DNA of 7,821 nucleotides, taken from Verrucomicrobiia bacterium. GTDB lineage: Bacteria; Verrucomicrobiota; Verrucomicrobiia; Limisphaerales; UBA1319. A program made the position numbers and the translations under genes. The stretch covers positions 1 through 7,821 of the forward strand of contig JADGRT010000121.1 in NCBI GenBank assembly GCA_017880715.1, given 5' to 3'. Below the pieces are notes generated by a model. That model was given only the letters and a program-made list of their open reading frames with translations, had not been told where the DNA came from and searched no databases. Positions 1 through 5,930 of the stretch are shown in pieces (positions within the stretch are counted from its first letter, which is position 1; each line of letters opens with the position of its first letter).

Positions 1-2
1 GT

Positions 3-80
3 TTTCCGGACGCCTTCGTTCGGAAAATCCGCCAGGTCAAAAGCATCATTGAATTAAGCGCGGACTTGGAGATAAACTAA
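3..80 (+). CDS. 3' end of an unidentified upstream gene (partial)
   Basis: The frame starting at base 3 is open from the window edge to a TAA at 78-80. It encodes about 25 residues that read like a protein C-terminus: FPDAFVRKIRQVK, then SIIELSADLEIN. The other two plus frames stop earlier, at 50-57. The stop lies 9 bases before the ATG of the DUF362 gene, which would fit co-transcription. No family can be assigned from so short a piece, and chance openness cannot be excluded. Confidence 0.4.
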   Translation, partial: FPDAFVRKIRQVKSIIELSADLEIN

Positions 81-89
81 CGATCGAAT

Positions 90-1433
90 ATGCAAACCGA
101 ATTATTTTTCTCATTCAGGTCGCTGGCCATCGCCGGAATGCTGGTTTCGATGTGGGGGTTGCCAGTCAAAACTTGGGCTCACGAGTTGGACCCACTCAAA
201 CCCATGGGTGAAGCGAAAGGCCTTAAACCTGGCCGCGTGGCCTGGGTGCACGATCCGGAGGCCACCAACTGGAAGGGGCCCGGTGACGGACACTGGTGGG
301 AGCCCAGCCATACCCGGCAGGATCGGGTCAACGCCATGATGTCGCAGGCCATCCGGACGCTGACGGGTGAAGCCACCGACGCGCCGGCTTGGAATCAACT
401 ATTCCGTAGCCAGAATCGCGCGCTGGGCAAAGGGGATGCCGGCTATAAACCCGGTGAAACCATAGCGATCAAGGTCAATTTTGTCGGGTTTATCGCCGGT
501 GGCCGCAGCGTCAACGAGTCCACCTACAACATCGAGAAGAATCCGGATTATATGAACACCTCGCCGCAAATGATTGTGGCATTGCTGCAGCAACTGGTGA
601 AAGTCGCGGGGGTCAGCGAAAAGGATATTTCGGTGGGCGATACGCTGGCGTATTTCCCGAACGAATATTACCGCCTGATCCACGAGCAGTTTCCGAACGT
701 GCAGTGCGTGGATGTGGCGGGCAAGTTTGGACGTCGTCAGTCCAAGCCATCCCAGGTTCCGATTTACTGGAGTGTCCGTCCCCAAGATTGCGCCCAGGAT
801 TTCGTGCCGGATTGGTTTGCGGAAGCCGAATACCTGATCAACCTGGCCAACCTCAAAGCTCACGGGGGCACGGGTATTACCCTGTGCGCGAAAAACAACT
901 TTGGTTCCCTGATCCGGACGCCAGCTCAGAAAGGATACTATGATCTTCATGGCCCATCCTTTTCCAAGGAGGAAAAAAGTTACCGGCCCCTGGTTGACTT
1001 TATGGGACACCGGCATATAGGCGGCAAAACGATGCTTTACCTGATCGATGGGCTGTACCCGGGAATTCACCCGAAAGACCCGGCGCCCAGGAGATGGAGT
1101 CCGCCGCCTTTTAACGGCGGTTGGGCCTCGAGTTTGCTCGCGTCGCAGGATCCGGTGGCCATCGATTCGGTTGGATTCGATTTTCTGTATGCCGAGTATC
1201 CGGAGCCACGCAACCCTGGAGTGGATGACTTTTTGCATGAGGCGGCCCTGGCCAACCATCCTCCTTCAGGCACGTTCTACGATCCCGATCATGCCACCGC
1301 TCAAAAGCGTCTTCCCAGCCTGGGAGTTCATGAGCATTGGAACAATGCCACGGAAAGGAAGTACTCGCGCAATTTGGGCACGGGCAACGGCATCGAGCTG
1401 GTTCCGGTGTTCGTGGGCGCAACTCCGAGGTGA
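90..1433 (+). CDS. Secreted DUF362 domain-containing protein
   Basis: Protein of 447 residues. Residues 1-30 form a Sec-type signal peptide: short polar start, hydrophobic stretch SLAIAGMLVSMWGLPV, likely cut after TWA. The rest matches a large secreted DUF362 subfamily seen in Verrucomicrobiota, Planctomycetota and Bacteroidota. Landmarks are GRVAWVHDPEATNW (48-61), the core motif NLKAHGGTGITLCAKNNFG (254-272), DGLYPG (320-325), SQDPVAIDSVGFD (352-364) and LGVHEHWNNATERKYSRNLG (411-430). Some DUF362 proteins carry a 4Fe-4S ferredoxin module; this one does not, having only isolated cysteines at 206, 234 and 266. The biochemical role of this subfamily is unknown to me. The ATG at 90 is chosen because it begins the signal peptide; a GGAG at 68-71 is too distant to be a good ribosome site. 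A possible upstream gene ends 9 bases before it. Family assignment is firm; function is open. Confidence 0.9.
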   Translation: MQTELFFSFRSLAIAGMLVSMWGLPVKTWAHELDPLKPMGEAKGLKPGRVAWVHDPEATNWKGPGDGHWWEPSHTRQDRVNAMMSQAIRTLTGEATDAPAWNQLFRSQNRALGKGDAGYKPGETIAIKVNFVGFIAGGRSVNESTYNIEKNPDYMNTSPQMIVALLQQLVKVAGVSEKDISVGDTLAYFPNEYYRLIHEQFPNVQCVDVAGKFGRRQSKPSQVPIYWSVRPQDCAQDFVPDWFAEAEYLINLANLKAHGGTGITLCAKNNFGSLIRTPAQKGYYDLHGPSFSKEEKSYRPLVDFMGHRHIGGKTMLYLIDGLYPGIHPKDPAPRRWSPPPFNGGWASSLLASQDPVAIDSVGFDFLYAEYPEPRNPGVDDFLHEAALANHPPSGTFYDPDHATAQKRLPSLGVHEHWNNATERKYSRNLGTGNGIELVPVFVGATPR

Positions 1434-1500
1434 TTCGGTCGCCGGGTGCGGCCGGAAAGTGCCTTTTATCCAGCGCCATCAGTTTTCAACACCTTACCGG

Positions 1501-1580
1501 CGTAGCGGCGGCTCGGCAGAGCGCCGCATTTCTTGCCCGAAACCGGGAAGTTGGCGGCGCTCTGCCGAGTCGCCGCTACG
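1501..1580. repeat. Long inverted repeat, 27-base arms
   Basis: The arms are 1501-1527 and 1554-1580. They are complementary over 27 bases with one G/T-type mismatch. The 26-base loop can form a smaller hairpin of its own (cccg, aaac, cggg, flanked by ctt and aag). The structure starts 67 bases after the DUF362 stop. There is no T-run after it, so it is not a classical terminator. Its outer end (GTAGCGGCGG...) and high GC resemble dispersed palindromic elements common in verrucomicrobial intergenic DNA; that link is from memory. Confidence 0.75.
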
Positions 1581-1603
1581 GGGTTTTCCAGCGGAATCAA
1601 AGA

Positions 1604-1793
1604 CCGCCCTCAATCATCATTCTAAAGGAGGACAACCAAAGCCGGATCACCGCACGAGTCTTAGGCAAGCCAACGCCCCTGGTCCAATGGTTTTTCAACG
1701 GTGCGGCAGTTTCCGGAGGCACCCATGCGACTTCTGAACGACGCGAGTTTGGGCGGACCGGCGCGCGTCTATCGCACGACACCGGTGCCGTAG
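1604..1793 (+). pseudogene. Relic of an Ig-like/surface-tail protein gene
   Basis: In the frame of base 1604, codons 1604-1726 read RPPSIIIL..., then ITARVLGKPTPLVQWFFNGA and AVSGGTH. This fits the bacterial Ig-like pattern 'PPxII...F.V.A.G.P.P..QWFFNG..ISGAT' common in verrucomicrobial surface proteins. At about 1716-1725 the sense appears to move to another frame, which reads PMRLLNDASLGGPARVYRTT, then PVP and a TAG at 1791-1793. That resembles the 'DA....RFYR...' ending of secreted proteins in this phylum. No start codon, signal peptide or full domain remains. I read it as an eroded gene with a frameshift and an internal deletion. Chance resemblance in GC-rich DNA is the alternative. Confidence 0.4.
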
Positions 1794-1833
1794 CCAATCC
1801 CAAAGCGAATCGAGAAGCCGCCGGGCTCTGCAT

Positions 1834-2505
1834 TCACGGCACGCTCTTGATCCGATAAAAAACCCTTTCAAAACCAGGATCCACCGGATCCTCCATGATG
1901 TTGGTCCGGCTGAGGCTGACAAAGTTAGTGGCGGAGATCCATCGCCCAGGCAGTTGCGGGTCAACCGATCGCTCCAGGTCATTAGTGGCTCCAAAGATGA
2001 GATTGCTCACCTCGATCCTTGCCACCCCATTACTCACCGAGATGCTATTGATATGGGCATTGGTCATCTGAAAGCCAGCCTGGTTTAGCAGCCGGGGGTA
2101 AAAGGTTTCGGCGCGCTGGATGTTGAAGGAACGATCCACATAGACGGCGGCGTTCGTTGGATTGATAATGCAAATCATGGGCAGCGTGAACGAAGTCAGA
2201 TCCGCCCCATAGGTTCTCCACTCGTTGGAATTGTCTATGTCGCAGTACCAAGGAACATATCCTTCCTGAATCAGCGCCTGGACGGGCGGCGTGACGGACT
2301 CGCACACGGTGTCGTGCATGTAATCGCATTCGGCACAACCGGGCCGGCCGGCGAGCAAGAGAATCATTTTGCCCTGGTTCGTCGCCAGAGACAAAGCCTG
2401 GTCCTGGGAGTCGATCCAGGTCAAGGGTTGTGCCTGGCTGATCGAAGAGCTCGTGACCAGACAGGAAACAAGGGCCGTTATCGCTATCGAAAGCACTCTA
2501 TTCAT
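1834..2505 (-). CDS. Secreted thioredoxin-fold protein with surface C-terminal tail
   Basis: Protein of 223 residues. The N-terminus is a secretion signal, with two readings: Sec cleavage after SQA (23-25), or a lipobox LVSC (12-15) making Cys15 a lipid anchor. Residues 28-145 look like a thioredoxin-like domain. The segment MILLLAGRPGCAEC (47-60) places a CAEC redox pair at 57/60 after the central strand, and FTLPM (106-110) supplies the expected cis-proline at 109. Cys68 and Cys88 are additional. Residues 152-223 form a second small domain with the pattern GATNDLERS...W...FYRIK, a C-terminal module found on many verrucomicrobial secreted proteins. The gene lies 65 bases downstream of the pseudopilin gene on the same strand, so co-transcription is possible. 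No clear ribosome site precedes the ATG. A disulfide or thiol role outside the cytoplasm is inferred from the fold; the partner is unknown. Confidence 0.8.
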   Translation of the reverse strand: MNRVLSIAITALVSCLVTSSSISQAQPLTWIDSQDQALSLATNQGKMILLLAGRPGCAECDYMHDTVCESVTPPVQALIQEGYVPWYCDIDNSNEWRTYGADLTSFTLPMICIINPTNAAVYVDRSFNIQRAETFYPRLLNQAGFQMTNAHINSISVSNGVARIEVSNLIFGATNDLERSVDPQLPGRWISATNFVSLSRTNIMEDPVDPGFERVFYRIKSVP

Positions 2506-2570
2506 AAACGAGATTTGAACCGGATGGCGCCCTGACCTCGCCCTTCCCGGCTTTGGGTTAAGACTTCATT

Positions 2571-3290
2571 TCAGGGTGCCGCGTATTCGCAGTCCGGACA
2601 CGGCGCCAGGACGTGGTTTTCGCTGCAATTGGCGCCCGTGACGGGGTTGCCGGCCAGGCTTTGCAGCTTGAACGTGGTCAACTGTTCGGCGCTTCCGTCT
2701 GGAAAGGCGATATTGCCGGCCTTCCTATGCATGGTTTCGCTCCAGTACGAAGTGGGGCGAATGCTCCGGCCCAGCATGCCGCCGGCATTGGTGCATTCGG
2801 TGTACGATACGAGGTTGGTGAGGTTGCGGTCGCCCAGGAGCAGGGTGCGAGGGAATGCTTCATTGGCGCAAATACCCGCAAAGAAGGAAACGCCCAGGTT
2901 GCCGTTTGTAAAATATTCGACCCAGGTTGACCTCATCTTCATGCCCCGGTCAGTAGGGCAAAAAAGGACCTTGGGAGAGGGGAGATAAATGGCCAACAAA
3001 AAGAACTGCTGAAAGGCCTGATCGAGGGTGTCCTGCGATCCTCCGTCGGCCGCTTTGGCCATCCAAGGATATCGGCCGTTATTGTCCTGCGCCCACAAGG
3101 CGAACGCCAGGCCGGTCTGCTTGAGGTTGCTCAGGCAGTTAATCCGGCGGGCACGGGCTTTCGCCTTGCTCAACGACGGCAGAAGTAGGCCAGCCAGCAC
3201 GCTGATGATGGCAATGACGACCAGTAATTCAATCAACGTGAAAGCTGATCGAAATCCGAAATCTGCGTTTCTGAGTTGTTTCACCGCCAT
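2571..3290 (-). CDS. Type II secretion/type IV pilin-like pseudopilin
   Basis: The ATG at 3290 gives 239 residues. A TTG at 3320 would add ten more, but an ATG with a 16-residue leader fits the family better. The leader is followed by the class III prepilin signal A|FTLIELLVVIAIISVLAGL, with Glu at mature position 5. The residue before the cut is Ala instead of the usual Gly, which prepilin peptidases sometimes accept. After the hydrophobic helix come SKAKARARRINCLSNLKQ and LAFALWAQDNNGRYPW, typical of the large pseudopilin families in Verrucomicrobiota and Planctomycetota. The C-terminal motif H..AGNIAFPDGSAEQL corresponds to their 'H..G.N..F.DG' signature. Seven cysteines lie outside the helix, including a terminal CPDC. 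Such proteins are thought to be processed by prepilin peptidase and held in the inner membrane or a secretion pseudopilus; the specific role here is unknown. Confidence 0.88.
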   Translation of the reverse strand: MAVKQLRNADFGFRSAFTLIELLVVIAIISVLAGLLLPSLSKAKARARRINCLSNLKQTGLAFALWAQDNNGRYPWMAKAADGGSQDTLDQAFQQFFLLAIYLPSPKVLFCPTDRGMKMRSTWVEYFTNGNLGVSFFAGICANEAFPRTLLLGDRNLTNLVSYTECTNAGGMLGRSIRPTSYWSETMHRKAGNIAFPDGSAEQLTTFKLQSLAGNPVTGANCSENHVLAPCPDCEYAAP

Positions 3291-3329
3291 ACTGATTGCT
3301 AGCTGCTTCAAATATCCCAAACCTTCATT

Positions 3330-3358
3330 AGCATTTCCCGCAATATTCTGGTTGTCAA
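3330..3358 (-). promoter_or_regulatory. Possible sigma-70-type promoter for the pseudopilin gene
   Basis: On the minus strand a perfect TTGACA lies at 3358-3353. Weak -10 candidates follow (AATGCT at 17 bases, GCTAAT at 20 bases), ending about 40 bases before the ATG at 3290. The -35 match is exact but the -10 is poor, so this is a candidate only. Confidence 0.3.
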
Positions 3359-3363
3359 AATAA

Positions 3364-3387
3364 ATCCGTTAGCCCGAAATAACGGAT
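3364..3387. repeat. Perfect 8-bp dyad upstream of the pseudopilin -35 box
   Basis: ATCCGTTA (3364-3371) and TAACGGAT (3380-3387) are exact inverted copies separated by 8 bases. The dyad begins 5 bases upstream of the TTGACA described for the pseudopilin and sits in the gap between the minus-strand pilin gene and the plus-strand relic. It could be a regulator site or a hairpin; nothing in the window names a regulator. Confidence 0.45.
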
Positions 3388-3420
3388 GCCAGACGGAACC
3401 CGGGTCGGCAGGGTAGTTTC

Positions 3421-3759
3421 AAGTTAACCCTGGGGATGAGCGGCCAGGCGACGCTGGGACTTTTCAGCCCTCCGAGCATTTGGGATGTGACGTCGGCGAA
3501 CGGGTTGTCCGGCTCCAGCCCGACGCTGTTTTCCTTCGGTGACAAGGTCCTTTTTGACGATTCCTCCGCCAACACCGTGGTGGATTTGGGGAGCCTGTTT
3601 CTTAATCCGGGGTCGGTGACCGTCCATACCGCCCAAGATTACATTTTTGCCGGCAGCGGTCGGATCATGGGCGCAACTACCTCCTTGATCAAGGACGGCC
3701 CCGGCACGCTGACTTTGAGCAACGCGAACAGCTAGGCCGGCGGCACGTCGATCGACGAA
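3421..3759 (+). pseudogene. Relic of an autotransporter-associated beta-strand repeat protein
   Basis: The frame reads SIWDVTSANGLSG, SFGDKVLFDDSS, SVTVHTAQDYIFAGSGRIMG, then TSLIKDGPGTLTLSNANS and a TAG at 3733-3735. This follows the order of the autotransporter-associated beta-strand repeat (PATR-type) proteins: 'WD....NW..G....F..GD.V.FDD', then 'Y.FSGSG.I.G...L.K.G.GTLTLS.AN.Y.GGT.I'. After the stop the same frame continues AGGTSIDEA, which completes the repeat. The TAG thus sits where the family has a conserved Tyr, one base from TAC or TAT. The frame is open upstream to 3373 but shows no signal peptide, and the ATG at 3436 is internal to a domain. Full-length members usually have several repeats and many hundreds of residues. 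I read it as the remnant of a large surface protein gene. Confidence 0.65.
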
Positions 3760-3847
3760 GCGAGAACGATGCGATTGACTCGGTCGCGGTACCGGCTATC
3801 CTATTCCCGAAAATCGGGCCTTATTCAGCATTGTGAAAAGCGACAAG

Positions 3848-4645
3848 ATGCAGGCGTCACGGTTTGAGCTGAAGTATTTTCTAACCGAAGATCTGGCTCA
3901 GCAGATGCGCCCGTTTGTGCAGGGATATATCGATCTTGACGAGTATAGCGCCCGTCAACCGAGCCGGTCCTATCCCACGCTCAGCTTATATCTTGATTCG
4001 GATAATCTGGACACGTACTGGTGGACCATCAACGGGGACAAGAATCGCTACAAACTCCGGTTGCGGTATTACGATGAGAAACCCAATTCGCCCGTTTATT
4101 TCGAAATTAAGCGGCGCCTGAACAACGTCATTCTCAAACAACGCGCGGGGGTGCGCAAAGATGCGGTCAAGATTTTGTTGGCGGGGCAGCTTCCGGATCG
4201 CGATCATTTGTTGAATCCGGACGATCCCAAGCAATGGTTCGCCTTGAATCATTTCATTGAACTGATGGTTCGCTTGGAGGCCAAACCCAAAATGCACATT
4301 GCCTACCTGCGTGAGGCCTATGAAAACGCGGACAACAACGCCGTGCGTCTGACATTTGACCGAGCGGTCGAGAGCGCGCCAAATCCCAACGGCAATTTAA
4401 TTGCCAAAAGCGAGCAGGCGCATCGGGTGTTCGATCCCAACTTGGTGTTGGAACTCAAGTTTACGGAGCGGTTTCCCAACTGGTTTTGCGAATTGGTGCA
4501 GACTTTTCATTGCGTGCAGACGGGCGCGGCAAAATTCGCGGAAGGCATTTATACCCGGGGCGAAAGCTGGGTGACGCGAGCCTGCCCAAGGAAATCGCCC
4601 GAGAGTTTAGTGGACGAATTTCTATCGGGCACCTCCTTCCCATGA
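3848..4645 (+). CDS. VTC domain-containing protein (polyphosphate polymerase-like)
   Basis: Protein of 265 residues from the ATG at 3848; a GTG at 3833 would add five. Neither start has a clear ribosome site. The sequence matches the VTC domain, a triphosphate-tunnel fold known from the yeast Vtc4 polyphosphate polymerase. Tunnel-type charged residues are present in order: R5, E7, K9 (RFELKYF), K69, R71, R73 (YKLRLRYY), E86, K88, R89 (YFEIKRR), K97, R99 (LKQRAG), R154 (YLREAY), R167 and D171 (VRLTFDR), E202 and K204 (LELKF), and K229. Length fits a stand-alone bacterial VTC domain, so the fold looks complete. Bacterial relatives often sit beside a DUF4956 membrane protein and a CotH-type protein; neither is in this window. 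It has no signal peptide or membrane segment and is probably cytosolic. Synthesis or binding of polyphosphate is inferred from family, not shown. Confidence 0.88.
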   Translation: MQASRFELKYFLTEDLAQQMRPFVQGYIDLDEYSARQPSRSYPTLSLYLDSDNLDTYWWTINGDKNRYKLRLRYYDEKPNSPVYFEIKRRLNNVILKQRAGVRKDAVKILLAGQLPDRDHLLNPDDPKQWFALNHFIELMVRLEAKPKMHIAYLREAYENADNNAVRLTFDRAVESAPNPNGNLIAKSEQAHRVFDPNLVLELKFTERFPNWFCELVQTFHCVQTGAAKFAEGIYTRGESWVTRACPRKSPESLVDEFLSGTSFP

Positions 4646-4757
4646 CTGGAACGAGCGGGAGAGAGCCATAACCGCCCGTTAATAAAGTAGGAGACGACGT
4701 GAGGAGTCTCTAACCCAATCTGTGTTCCTGAAGAAAATAGTGATCCGCCGGGCGCGG

Positions 4758-4774
4758 TGGCAACCGGGTTGCCA
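4758..4774. repeat. Perfect inverted repeat TGGCAACC-g-GGTTGCCA
   Basis: Eight-base arms are exact complements around one central G. With so small a loop it is better read as a palindromic DNA site or repeat piece than a stable RNA hairpin. It lies 14 bases from the second palindrome. Confidence 0.5.
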
Positions 4775-4787
4775 GCAGGATAATATC

Positions 4788-4811
4788 AGGGCGGCGCGGC
4801 AGCACCGCCCT
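4788..4811. repeat. GC-rich imperfect palindrome in convergent gap
   Basis: The outer 7 bases AGGGCGG and CCGCCCT are exact complements, and the 10-base centre is partly complementary. It lies 24 bases downstream of the oxidoreductase stop. It may act as a bidirectional transcript-end structure or be a dispersed genomic repeat; its GC-rich 'GGCGG...CGGCAG' character recalls the longer inverted repeat at 1501-1580. Confidence 0.5.
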
Positions 4812-4835
4812 ACCATTACTGCATGGACACGGCGA

Positions 4836-5921
4836 TCAGTGCCGAGAACGCCATAAATCGAACGGTTTGGCGGCTTTCGTTTTGAACGGGAGGCTGACCT
4901 TCCGGCCCAAGCGCGCGGAGGCGTAGGCAGCGAATAGAGTTTCCAGCACGACCCGCCCGTCTTCGCCGGTAACCTGCGGTTGTTTGTCATGGCGGACGCA
5001 ATCGACGAAATGCGCCATCTCCTGCGGGAAACCGTAGTTCCACGCCTCTTCGTAAATTGGAAAACTCCAGCCCCGGGAGGAGCCGGCTTTTTCGACCGCA
5101 TATTCGTAGCCAGCGGCGCTGTACGCTTCGATGGCGTTGCCATGCAGCAGATCGGCATACGCGACGCCCTGGGATCCGTGGATCTCGGCGCGATCGTCCA
5201 TGCCACCCAGCTTGGTCCAGCTTTCCTCCGCCAAACCGATGACTCCGTTTTCGAATTCGAGCAGCAGAATGGCGTTGTCTTCGCCCTGGGTTTTCTGCGT
5301 GTGAACCTGGGTGCTCATCTGGGCATAAACCGACTTGAGAGGCGGACGTCCGAGCAGCCAGCGGAAAAATTCGATGGCATGGCAGCCCATGTCCATGGTT
5401 ACGCCGCCACCCGAGCGTTGGACGTCCCAAAAATGCGCCGCGTGCGGACCGTCGTGTTTCTCGGATTGCTTGAGCAGCGTCGGCTGGCCGAGGGCGCCGC
5501 TGTCCAGAAGCTGTTTCAGACGGACATATTTGGGAGCAAAGCAAAGTTCTTCGGCGTACATCAACTTGACCTTTGCCTGCCGGCAGGCGGCAATCATCCG
5601 GTCAGCCTCGGCCAGGTTCAGACACAATGGTTTTTCCATCACGACATGCTTGCCGGCGGCCGCGGCGTCCAGGGCGACCTGACAATGCCGGTCATTGGGA
5701 ACGCCCACCACTACCAGGTCAATTTCCGGCCGGGCCAACAAGTGGCGATAATCGGTGAAGACATGCGGAATGCCATGCCTGGCCGCAAAGGCCTTGATGT
5801 GGCTGCGCGTGGGGGACGCGGCGGCGAAGAGTTCCGCTTGGGCGCATTGTTTAACCGATTCCGCATGGATGGAAGAAATGAATTGCGACCCGATCAGGCC
5901 AACGCGAACCTTGTCTTTCAT
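4836..5921 (-). CDS. Gfo/Idh/MocA family NAD(P)-dependent oxidoreductase
   Basis: Protein of 361 residues, the usual length. The N-terminal Rossmann fold starts VRVGLIGSQF (5-14), a variant of the GxGxxG/A nucleotide loop (G8, G11, then F14). It continues through VVVGVPNDRHCQVALDAAAAG (70-90) to the family hallmark EKP at 96-98 (VVMEKPLCLNL), whose lysine is normally catalytic. The C-terminal half has GGGVTMDMGCHAIEFFRWLLG (171-191), where D177 and H181 match the usual catalytic Asp/His pair. The end GEDGRVVLETLFAAYASARLGRKV is also typical. There is no signal peptide, so it should be cytosolic, unlike many Tat-exported relatives in this phylum. The start lies 9 bases after the stop of the TIM-barrel gene. 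Oxidation or reduction of a sugar, cyclitol or related polyol is expected; the substrate cannot be deduced. Confidence 0.92.
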   Translation of the reverse strand: MKDKVRVGLIGSQFISSIHAESVKQCAQAELFAAASPTRSHIKAFAARHGIPHVFTDYRHLLARPEIDLVVVGVPNDRHCQVALDAAAAGKHVVMEKPLCLNLAEADRMIAACRQAKVKLMYAEELCFAPKYVRLKQLLDSGALGQPTLLKQSEKHDGPHAAHFWDVQRSGGGVTMDMGCHAIEFFRWLLGRPPLKSVYAQMSTQVHTQKTQGEDNAILLLEFENGVIGLAEESWTKLGGMDDRAEIHGSQGVAYADLLHGNAIEAYSAAGYEYAVEKAGSSRGWSFPIYEEAWNYGFPQEMAHFVDCVRHDKQPQVTGEDGRVVLETLFAAYASARLGRKVSLPFKTKAAKPFDLWRSRH

Positions 5922-5930
5922 AGCAACGGC

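Larger units (their letters stand above)
4646..4835. other. Convergent intergenic region with two palindromes
   Basis: This gap separates the 3' ends of the VTC gene (+) and the oxidoreductase gene (-). No convincing reading frame is seen. It contains the two palindromic sequences listed separately. Neither is followed by a T-run, so intrinsic termination is not clear. Confidence 0.5.

Noticed and set aside
2..27. Hairpin TTTTCCGGA ... TTCGGAAAA at the window start
   Set aside because: It is short, has a mismatch, and lies in the probable coding end of the upstream gene. A terminator there would not fit the gene 60 bases downstream.
399..1259. Long open frame on the minus strand inside the DUF362 gene
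   Set aside because: It is antisense to a well-matched family protein, has no recognisable domain, and its openness follows from the codon bias of the plus-strand gene.
3746..3757. Perfect 12-base palindrome CGTCGATCGACG
   Set aside because: About two such palindromes are expected by chance in a window of this size. It falls in the beta-strand-repeat relic and codes for its TSID residues.
3806..3818. Small hairpin CCCGA-AAA-TCGGG before the VTC gene
   Set aside because: Only 5 bp of stem and no T-run follows, so neither a terminator nor an operator can be supported.
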